From assembly GCA_039798005.1 (NCBI GenBank), contig JBDKGV010000074.1, forward strand, positions 1 to 15,011: a DNA stretch of 15,011 nt. Reading direction: 5' to 3'. A program made the position numbers and the translations under genes. The notes beneath the pieces are model-generated. The model did not search any database. It had not been told where the DNA came from and was given only the letters and a program-made list of their open reading frames with translations. Shown here in pieces: positions 9,499 to 15,011 of this stretch. This stretch comes from JBDKGV01 sp039798005. GTDB taxonomy: Bacteria; Fibrobacterota; Fibrobacteria; UBA5070. The first letter of the stretch is position 1. Each line of letters opens with the position of its first letter.

Positions 9499-11379
9499 TC
9501 AGTTCTTGATGACCATCTTTTCGAACGCGCCGCGGTCGGTGACCACGCGGGCCAGATAGACGCCGGACTTCAGGCCTTCGAGAGAAACGGTGGCGCTGCC
9601 ATTTGCGGCCAGCACCCGGGAGCCGTTGGTCGCGAAGAGTTCCGCCGACGCCAAGGTCCAGCCCTCGGAGACCGACAGGCGATTGGCTTGGAGGTCGAGG
9701 CGGATGGGGTTCTGGATGGGTTGATTCCTGGTGGTGATCGAGACCGGCACCGTGCCTTCGCCTTGGATGTAGGCCATCATCGTCTTGTAGCCGATGATGG
9801 CGTTCATGAGAGGAAGGTTCACATCCGAAAGGGTGTCGTCGGCGGGCGCGAAGGTCCATTTGAAGTCGCCGGTCTGCACGCGGCCCGCATAGGCCATGAC
9901 CTTGGTCTTGGCGGCCTCGGGCGCATCGACGGTGTAGGTGTACATGAGGTTGGCATCGGTGTCGAAGTTGTTGTGGGTGTTGCCGCCCAAGAAGGACTTC
10001 ACGGTGGCGGGCACCTTGTCGGTACGGCTGGAGACCACGTAGGCGTCGAAGTCCACGTTGGAGTTGGCGTACTTGGCATCACCGTAGGCCACGAAGCGCT
10101 TCTGGCCTTCCATGTAGTTGTTGAAGGCCTTGATGGTGCCACCGGCTTCGCCCGAGAAGGTGCCCATGTTCGCGGGGTCGTTGGCGCCCTTGGCCTCGTT
10201 CCACACGTCGCTGCCCTGCATCGAGGTCAGCATCGGGGATTTGCAGTGGCGGAAGTAGTTGCCTTCCATGAAGAGGGAGGAGCCCAGCGTGGAGCCAGCC
10301 CCGTACTTGGAGTTGCCGTCGTAGTAGTTGTTGTAGATGTGGGCCGAGTAGTAGCGCACGCGGGGGTGGCGGGAATCCGAGTGGTCGTACCAGTTGTGGT
10401 GGAAGTTGATGTAGAGGTCGGCCATGGCGCCTTCGGACAGGCCCAGCAGGTTGGACTTGCCGTTGTCCCAGAAGTGATTGTACGAGAACGTGACCCACGT
10501 GGACTTCTTGCAATCCAGCGATCCGTCGCCCTTGACCTGGTCGGCGTCAGAGCCTGCGGCGCCGTAGAAGAGGTCGTTGTTGTGGACCCAGATGTGGTCG
10601 TTGTTCTGCTGCAGTCCGATGTTGTCGCCTTCGGCCGAGTTGACGTACATGACGCCCAGGTTGCGCACCTCGATGTTCGATGCGTTCTTGAGGCGAATGC
10701 CCCAGCCATAGGCCGTGGCGTCGGTGCCGATGCCTTCCAAGGTGATGTGGCCGGTGGCGAAGTTGGCATTTTCAATGACCATGTCGCCGCCATCCAAGAC
10801 GGCAGGATCGTTCACCTTGCCGACGACGCGCACGATCAGAGGACGAGTCTCCTTGCCTTTCTTGTAGGCGTACAGGATGTTCTGGATGCCGATGCAGGGA
10901 TTGGCGCTGGCTCCCGTGACCGTCATGGAGACGGTGTCCTTGGTCTTGTCGGTGGCGTACAGGACCACGGCACCGGTCATGGGCGTGCCATCGAGGTTGT
11001 AGGAGCCGGGGATGCGACCGCCCGAGAAGGCGAAGCCTGCGCGGTCGTGGGCCAGAACGGTGAGGGCGGCGGTGGTGGCAGCGGTCTTTTCCGCGCCTGA
11101 CACGACCGGAACGACCTTGAGGGTGTAGCTGCCGGCCTTGAGGCCCGGAGCGTCGGCGCGCCAGTACGATCCGTAGTAGCGGATCAGCGGGTTGTCGAGC
11201 TTCTGGTTGGTGAGGCCGCCGCCGGTCACGTACACGTTGTAGCTGTCGGCCTTGCCGCTGACGGTCCATTCGACATGGGCCGACTCGAGCCAGCCGGCGG
11301 CGTTCTTGATGGTCACGGTCTGGGCCTGGATGGCCAAGGCGCTGAGCAGGATGCCTGCCAGCGTGTATCGTGTCTTCAT
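9499..11379 (-). CDS. Secreted PL1-family pectate lyase with C-terminal sorting-like domain (copy 2)
   Basis: A 626-residue paralogue of the downstream pectate lyase with the same domain order. It has a signal peptide (1-20, MKTRYTLAGILLSALAIQAQ) and an N-terminal beta-sandwich-like region to about 110. The PL1 beta-helix contains NNDHIWVHNNDLF (259-271), KGDGSLDC (283-290), WDNGK (304-308) and SRHPRVR (336-342; catalytic R337, helper R342 and K308). The C-terminal domain (573-626) matches copy 1 at 48 of 54 residues, while the linker before it is different and lacks the Ser-run. I chose the ATG at 11379 because it gives a proper signal peptide and has AAGGA (11387-11391) seven bases upstream. 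The in-frame extension to 11436 adds an unlikely hydrophilic leader. A regulatory block at 11449-11518 implies an untranslated leader of about 65 nt. Expected substrate is polygalacturonate; specificity differences from copy 1 are unknown. Confidence 0.94.
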   Translation of the reverse strand: MKTRYTLAGILLSALAIQAQTVTIKNAAGWLESAHVEWTVSGKADSYNVYVTGGGLTNQKLDNPLIRYYGSYWRADAPGLKAGSYTLKVVPVVSGAEKTAATTAALTVLAHDRAGFAFSGGRIPGSYNLDGTPMTGAVVLYATDKTKDTVSMTVTGASANPCIGIQNILYAYKKGKETRPLIVRVVGKVNDPAVLDGGDMVIENANFATGHITLEGIGTDATAYGWGIRLKNASNIEVRNLGVMYVNSAEGDNIGLQQNNDHIWVHNNDLFYGAAGSDADQVKGDGSLDCKKSTWVTFSYNHFWDNGKSNLLGLSEGAMADLYINFHHNWYDHSDSRHPRVRYYSAHIYNNYYDGNSKYGAGSTLGSSLFMEGNYFRHCKSPMLTSMQGSDVWNEAKGANDPANMGTFSGEAGGTIKAFNNYMEGQKRFVAYGDAKYANSNVDFDAYVVSSRTDKVPATVKSFLGGNTHNNFDTDANLMYTYTVDAPEAAKTKVMAYAGRVQTGDFKWTFAPADDTLSDVNLPLMNAIIGYKTMMAYIQGEGTVPVSITTRNQPIQNPIRLDLQANRLSVSEGWTLASAELFATNGSRVLAANGSATVSLEGLKSGVYLARVVTDRGAFEKMVIKN

Positions 11380-11448
11380 GGTTTCGTCCTTCTGTACCTG
11401 GTGGCAAACGGTGGCGTTCCATTGACGAACCGTCATTGTTGCATAGGG

Positions 11449-11518
11449 ACGAATGTATGGCTGGGTTTCTTTGAGGGAGGTTCGTGTGCGATCGCAACCG
11501 TTGAAGGAGGATCAACGC
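11449..11518 (-). promoter_or_regulatory. Conserved promoter/operator block of pectate lyase copy 2
   Basis: ACGAATGTATGGC (11449-11461), a 31-nt spacer, then a 26-nt block (11493-11518) in which CGTTGA (11499-11504) and TCAACG (11512-11517) form a perfect 6-bp dyad around a 7-nt centre. A further CAAC half-site precedes it (CGCAACCGTTGA), giving CAAC-N-GTTG. Layout and spacing are identical to the block before copy 1. It lies 70 bp upstream of the start codon, so TACATT (minus strand, 11452-11457) could be a -10 box for a transcript with a normal leader and Shine-Dalgarno. Confidence 0.6.
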
Positions 11519-11540
11519 GGACATCCATGGTTCCGCCGGA

Positions 11541-11599
11541 AACGACGAAGGGACGCCAGCTTGCGTCCCTTCTGGAGAATCGCGGGGCGGGAGGCGCCC
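11541..11599 (-). repeat. Double-hairpin intergenic element, copy C (probable terminator)
   Basis: Hairpin 1 is GAAGGGACGC (11547-11556) pairing with GCGTCCCTTC (11563-11572), a 10-bp stem with a 6-nt loop. Hairpin 2 is GGGCG (11585-11589) pairing with CGCCC (11595-11599) around GGAGG. It lies 28 bp after the stop of the 6PGL-like gene and just upstream of the regulatory block of pectate lyase copy 2. On the minus strand hairpin 1 is followed by GTCGTTTCC, only a weak T-tract. Confidence 0.75.
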
Positions 11600-11627
11600 A
11601 TCGCGATGGATGGAAGTCAGTGAAGGA

Positions 11628-12302
11628 TCAGGGGGTTTCTACGATGCCGGCGGCGCGGGCGCAGGGGCCGTCGATGAAGAAGGTGGCCTGGCGGTTTTCG
11701 ATCAGGCGCACCAAGGGGATGTCGCGGTCGCCGTCCAAAGCTTGGCGCAGGGCGCGGCCCTTGAACTCGCCGATCGCCACGATGCAGACTTCCTTCGAGC
11801 GGCGCAGAGGTCCGAGCCCCAAGGTCACGCGGGCGTGCGGGGCCACGGGAGAGGTCGTCTCAAGAGCGATGGAGTCCAGATCGTTCAAGGATTCGGCGTA
11901 GGGGTAAAGGCCGGCCACCGAACCGTCCATGCCAAGTCCGAGCCAGACCTGGTCCGGGGTGGGGATGTCATCGGGGCTTTCGCCGCAGGTGCCGTGCGCC
12001 ACATCCTCAAGGGCCTCGGCGTCGATGGCCCATTCCAGCGCCTGCTCGTGCAAGCCGTTGGGATCAAGCAGCAGGCGAATGACGTTCATCCAGTTGGAGC
12101 CGGGCTGGGAGAGGCCTACGCAGCGCTCTTCCAGCGGGAAGAACATGCACTGCAGGACCTTCGGGCCGCGCCAGAAGGGGAGCAGCTTTTCGAAGGTGGC
12201 GCCACCGGACAGGCCCACGGCAGGACCTGCGAGATGCTCGAGGGTTGCGCGGCCAAGTTCAGGAACGGTTTCGGAGATGTGGAAATGCCAATCGCGGTTC
12301 AT
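11628..12302 (-). CDS. pgl: 6-phosphogluconolactonase-family protein with altered active-site motif
   Basis: A 224-residue protein with the full layout of the 6PGL/DevB branch of the NagB-like fold, which normally hydrolyses 6-phosphogluconolactone in the oxidative pentose phosphate pathway. Visible are LSGGATFEKLLPFW (31-44; usual GGSTP), FPLEER (55-60; usual DER), SQPGSNWMNVIRLLL (65-79), LGLGMDGSVAGLYP (121-134), HARVTLGL…KEVCIVAIGEFKGRAL and a final FFIDGPCA. The family signature is usually LGMGxDGHTASLFP; here its His, the proposed general base, is S128, and the first acid of DER is E58. The enzyme may be inactive or have another substrate. The start at 12302 lies one base after the upstream carboxypeptidase stop, so they form an operon. 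The open frame extends upstream to 12983, but that part is out-of-frame shadow of the carboxypeptidase gene. No zwf or gnd is adjacent. Confidence 0.75.
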   Translation of the reverse strand: MNRDWHFHISETVPELGRATLEHLAGPAVGLSGGATFEKLLPFWRGPKVLQCMFFPLEERCVGLSQPGSNWMNVIRLLLDPNGLHEQALEWAIDAEALEDVAHGTCGESPDDIPTPDQVWLGLGMDGSVAGLYPYAESLNDLDSIALETTSPVAPHARVTLGLGPLRRSKEVCIVAIGEFKGRALRQALDGDRDIPLVRLIENRQATFFIDGPCARAAGIVETP

Positions 12303-12303
12303 G

Positions 12304-13695
12304 TCAGAAATGGTAATTCCGCCACGCCGGAAAATCGGGAAGGATCTCGATGGTGGGCCAAACCGGTGTCTGGACGGCGGGCAGGGTGTCGTCGTCCTCC
12401 ACGATCTTGCGGATGGGGACACCGGCCAGCAGACTGACGATCTTGTCCTGCAGACGGCGCATCGAGGCCGCACCGGTGTTGTAGTTCTGGCAGAAGATGG
12501 CGAAGGACAAGGTGTCCCGCAGGGGGGAGCGCACGAGTCCGCACAGGTTGGAGACGCGATCCAGAGTGCCGGTCTTGGCCAGGATCCATGCCGGGTCGGG
12601 GAGGTTGCGGAAGCGCTTGCGCAGCGTTCCTTGGCCACCGGCCGCGAGGAAGTCAACCGTCCGAGTCGATCCTGTGCCAAGTGAAGATCGCTGCAGGAGG
12701 CGGGCCAGTTCCAGCGGAGGAATCGCATCGTAGCGGGAAAGTCCGGACCCGTCGCGCATCTCCATTTCCCAGATGTTGGCGCCGCTGGCCTGAAGATTGG
12801 AGCGCACCCGTCGCATTCCAGCTTCGCGCAGGTCTTCGCCGGGCTTGGCAAAGCCGGCTCCCATGCGCAGCACCATGGCTTCACCCAGCTGATTGATCGA
12901 CTCCCACAGGAAGGGGCGCAGGATGGATTCCAGCATCGGGCTTTGGGTCTGACCCATGGATGTCCATGTGCGAGGAAGAGCAAGGAGGGAGTCGTCCCGG
13001 GTCAGGACGGAATCCGGACCGCCGATGGCAATTCCCTTTTTTGAGAGCGCCTGCCGCAAGTTCTTCAGGACCAGCAGGCGGGGTTCCTGGCTGGGCCTCC
13101 AGCCGTCGCGGTTGAGGTTCCAGTTGAGTCCGGCGATGGGGGCGCCGTAGAGGTCGCGGGCGTTGCCGAAAGTCCAGTCGGGGGGCCAGATGCCCCATGG
13201 GGCGGCGCCGCAAAGGGTGTCCAAGGCGATGAGGGAGCCGCTGACCTTGCGGATGCCGCGTTTCTGCAGGGCATTGACCAACGGGTTCAGGGTCGCGCCC
13301 CATTCCAGGCCCAAGGTCGGATCGCCGCTGCCGACCAAAATGAGATCTCCGATCCAATCGGCTCCGTTCTGGGCGCCGCGTCCGTAGAGTTGGGTCGAAA
13401 AACGGAATTTGGGACCGAGCACGCGCAGGGCGACTTCGGTGGTGAAGACCTTTTGGGTGGATGCGGGCATCTGCCGCGTGTGGGCGTTGCGTCCCCAAAC
13501 CAAGGCGCCATCGCGAGCGCGGATGGCGGCGGCGGCGAATTGAGCTCCCCGCGGGAGGCTGGCATCCACCAGGGAATCCAGTTCGATGCGCAAGGTCGAA
13601 TCGTTGGATACAAGCGCGTTTGGTGCGGTCCGTTGCGCCGGGGAGGCACCGGGGGCGGCCATGCCAAGAGCCAGAAGTAAGCCGAAGTGGAGCAT
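12304..13695 (-). CDS. dacB: D-alanyl-D-alanine carboxypeptidase/endopeptidase, PBP4 type (peptidase S13)
   Basis: A periplasmic penicillin-binding protein that trims or opens peptidoglycan cross-links by cleaving D-Ala-D-Ala or D-Ala-mDAP bonds. Counting from the chosen ATG (463 residues), the three penicilloyl-serine motifs are STQK at 79-82 (acyl Ser S79, K82), SIN at 266-268 and KTG at 374-376. The S13-typical MRDGSGLSRYD is at about 313-323. The SxxK-to-SxN distance (187) is shorter than in E. coli PBP4 (about 244), so the inserted domains are reduced. The start is uncertain. The open frame begins with TTG at 13740, but the ATG at 13695 gives a signal peptide directly (MLHFGLLLALGMAAPGASPA); neither has a good Shine-Dalgarno. 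It is followed one base later by the 6PGL-like gene and is divergent from the porphyrinogen oxidase gene. Confidence 0.88.
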   Translation of the reverse strand: MLHFGLLLALGMAAPGASPAQRTAPNALVSNDSTLRIELDSLVDASLPRGAQFAAAAIRARDGALVWGRNAHTRQMPASTQKVFTTEVALRVLGPKFRFSTQLYGRGAQNGADWIGDLILVGSGDPTLGLEWGATLNPLVNALQKRGIRKVSGSLIALDTLCGAAPWGIWPPDWTFGNARDLYGAPIAGLNWNLNRDGWRPSQEPRLLVLKNLRQALSKKGIAIGGPDSVLTRDDSLLALPRTWTSMGQTQSPMLESILRPFLWESINQLGEAMVLRMGAGFAKPGEDLREAGMRRVRSNLQASGANIWEMEMRDGSGLSRYDAIPPLELARLLQRSSLGTGSTRTVDFLAAGGQGTLRKRFRNLPDPAWILAKTGTLDRVSNLCGLVRSPLRDTLSFAIFCQNYNTGAASMRRLQDKIVSLLAGVPIRKIVEDDDTLPAVQTPVWPTIEILPDFPAWRNYHF

Positions 13696-13836
13696 TTCCA
13701 AGGAAGCATAGGTACTCGCCGCCAGGAAAACCTCGTGCAAAAGAGATGGCGTGCTTCCATGTATCCGGGGTTAGATTCGTGCGACGGCTGTTCTCCTTGA
13801 GTCAATGGAGCTGTTTTGGGGGAATCGGGTCGAAGC

Positions 13837-13841
13837 GGAGG
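13837..13841 (+). promoter_or_regulatory. Ribosome binding site fixing the porphyrinogen oxidase start
   Basis: GGAGG lies seven bases before the ATG at 13849 and fixes that start. The 153-bp divergent intergenic region (13696-13848) must hold promoters for both directions. I see TTGAGT at 13797-13802 and TAGATTCG at 13772-13779 on the plus strand but no convincing paired -35/-10 set. Confidence 0.75.
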
Positions 13842-13848
13842 AACGAGC

Positions 13849-15011
13849 ATGTCTGAGGCTTTGCGGATTGCTGTGGTCGGGGCGGGGGTTTCCGGCTTGA
13901 GCACGCACTATCGACTGGAAAAAATGGCCCAGGACCTTGGGCGCGCCGTGGAAGTGGAGACTTGGGATCCCAAGGCCATGCCGGGCGGCAACATCGGGAC
14001 TCACGAAAGTGAGGGCTTTCGCTGTGAGCAGGCCGCGGAGAGCATCCTCTACAGTCGCAGGGAAGTGGTCGAGCTGGCAAAGGAACTCGGGCTTGCCGAC
14101 AGCATCGTGCCCGCGGCTCCGGCGGCGAAGAAGCGCTATCTCGTCTTCAAGGGGCGCCTGTGCGCCGCACCCGAAGGGCTTGGGGACCTGCTCAAGGGCG
14201 GCTTTCCCCGTCTGACCGCCGTGTTTCGAGCCATGTTCGAGCCCTTCATCCCCAAAGGCCCGGAGGACGAGAGCGTGTTTGCCTTCGGCAAGCGACGTCT
14301 GGGCCAGGAGTTGGCCGAGAGCGTGCTGGATGCCATGGTGACGGGGGTCTATGCCGCGGACCCGCACCGTCTTTCCGTGCGTGCCGCCTTTCCCCGCATC
14401 AAGGAACTGGAAAGCCGCTACGGCTCGCTTCTGTTGGGCATGGTGCGCAAGCGCATGGACAAGAACCGGCCGGCTCCGTTGGGGAAAGGCTCCTTTTCGT
14501 TCCGAGGGGGAATGGCCGAACTCATCGACGCCTTGCGACAGAAGCTTGTCGGTCCGGTGCACCAATGCCGTCCGCTCACGGGGATCTATCGCGAAGGTGC
14601 CCGTTGGAAGCTGGTTTCCGGGAACGACGAAGGCGTCTTCGATCAGGTGGTGCTGGCGATCCCGGCCTACTCCCTTGCCGGCCTTCCTGGGGATCTGCCG
14701 GGTGGACTGCGCGAGGAGTGTGCGCAAGTTCCCTACAATCCGGTGGCGGTGGTCTGTCTTGGCTTTGATCGCGAACAGGTGCAGCATCCTCTCGATGGAT
14801 TCGGATTCCTTTGCCCGGGACGGGAGAACCGGACCATCCTCGGAACCCTGTTCTCAAGCACCCTGTGGCCTCATACCGTGCCGGCGGGCAAGGTGATGCT
14901 GCGGACGGTCGTGGGAGGAGGGCGTCAGCCCGAACTTGCCGCGCTTCCCGACGCCGACCTGGTGGAGCTGGTGCGCAGCGAACTTGCTGAACTCCTTGGT
15001 GTCCACGGGCA
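13849..15011 (+). CDS. hemG: Protoporphyrinogen/coproporphyrinogen oxidase, FAD-dependent (5' part)
   Basis: The frame stays open for 387 codons to the right edge, so the C-terminus is missing (family members are roughly 450-480 residues). It belongs to the oxygen-dependent HemG/HemY flavoprotein family, which oxidises protoporphyrinogen IX (or coproporphyrinogen III in the CgoX branch) late in heme synthesis. Evidence: an N-terminal FAD-binding Rossmann motif IAVVGAGVSGL (7-17); GGNIGTHESEGFRCEQA (46-62); and the family hallmark VTGVYAADPHRLSVRAAFP (164-182) followed by KELESRYGSLL. The late block GFGFLCPGRENRTILGTLFS (317-336) and the VVGGGRQP segment (354-361) also fit. The substrate branch cannot be decided from this part. 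The start is supported by GGAGG upstream. It is divergent from dacB, and no other heme gene is in view. Confidence 0.92.
   Translation, partial: MSEALRIAVVGAGVSGLSTHYRLEKMAQDLGRAVEVETWDPKAMPGGNIGTHESEGFRCEQAAESILYSRREVVELAKELGLADSIVPAAPAAKKRYLVFKGRLCAAPEGLGDLLKGGFPRLTAVFRAMFEPFIPKGPEDESVFAFGKRRLGQELAESVLDAMVTGVYAADPHRLSVRAAFPRIKELESRYGSLLLGMVRKRMDKNRPAPLGKGSFSFRGGMAELIDALRQKLVGPVHQCRPLTGIYREGARWKLVSGNDEGVFDQVVLAIPAYSLAGLPGDLPGGLREECAQVPYNPVAVVCLGFDREQVQHPLDGFGFLCPGRENRTILGTLFSSTLWPHTVPAGKVMLRTVVGGGRQPELAALPDADLVELVRSELAELLGVHG

Noticed and set aside
11380..11436. Longer N-terminus for pectate lyase copy 2 starting at 11436
   Set aside because: It would put a hydrophilic stretch before a clear signal peptide; the ATG at 11379 has AAGGA seven bases upstream and aligns with the start of copy 1.
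7083..11599. CRISPR array suggested by recurring short repeats
   Set aside because: The three copies are more than 2 kb apart with genes between, vary in sequence, and there is no regular repeat-spacer pattern or cas gene.
12303..12983. N-terminal extension of the 6PGL-like gene up to 12983
   Set aside because: It overlaps the carboxypeptidase gene in another frame, and its Arg/Ser/Pro-rich translation is typical of shadow frames. The family fold starts right after the ATG at 12302.
13771..14787. 338-codon minus-strand frame opposite the porphyrinogen oxidase
   Set aside because: It is codon-aligned antisense to a gene with clear flavoprotein motifs and is truncated where that gene uses its first TCA codon; it has no motif of its own.

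Overview
The window comes from a GC-rich bacterial chromosome. The two large secreted pectate lyases combine a signal peptide, an N-terminal beta-sandwich-like region, a PL1 catalytic domain and a short C-terminal domain ending in a 'GVYLARV…KM..KN' pattern. That architecture resembles polysaccharide-degrading members of the Fibrobacterota and the wider FCB group, whose type IX-type sorting domains look similar. The phylum is my inference from this architecture and from general gene content; no rRNA gene or other marker is present to prove it.

Left part (1-2731): a tightly packed plus-strand cluster holds the 3' end of a PilT-type pilus retraction ATPase, accC (biotin carboxylase) and an exported FecR-domain protein. 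Each stop codon directly abuts the next start. The cluster ends at a strong, near-perfect hairpin (2688-2726) that should also stop the operon converging from the right.

Middle (2751-6849): a minus-strand operon surE > gyrA > PilZ-domain gene is joined by two 4-bp ATGA stop/start overlaps. DNA gyrase A is complete and canonical. The PilZ protein keeps both c-di-GMP-binding motifs and has a receiver-like N-terminus.

Non-coding stretch (6850-7417): this contains a double-hairpin element (A), a MITE-like element of about 131 bp with imperfect terminal inverted repeats, and a further small inverted repeat. I see no credible gene in it.

Pectate lyase region (7418-11599): two tandem minus-strand PL1 pectate lyase genes are clearly duplicates. 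Each is preceded by the same 70-bp cis-regulatory block (GTTGA-N7-TCAAC dyad, fixed 31-nt spacer, TACATTCG box), and both of these blocks are flanked by copies (B, C) of the double-hairpin element. The C-terminal domains are nearly identical at the DNA level, which suggests recent gene conversion or module sharing.

Right part (11628-15011): a minus-strand pair encodes a PBP4-type D-Ala-D-Ala carboxypeptidase and a 6-phosphogluconolactonase-family protein in which the usual active-site His is Ser. Divergent to these is a protoporphyrinogen/coproporphyrinogen oxidase gene that runs off the window.

Most of the window is ordinary housekeeping DNA. The least expected signals are the shared pectate-lyase regulatory block, the recurring double-hairpin element, the MITE-like insertion that seems to have separated one pectate lyase from its terminator, and the altered 6PGL-like protein.
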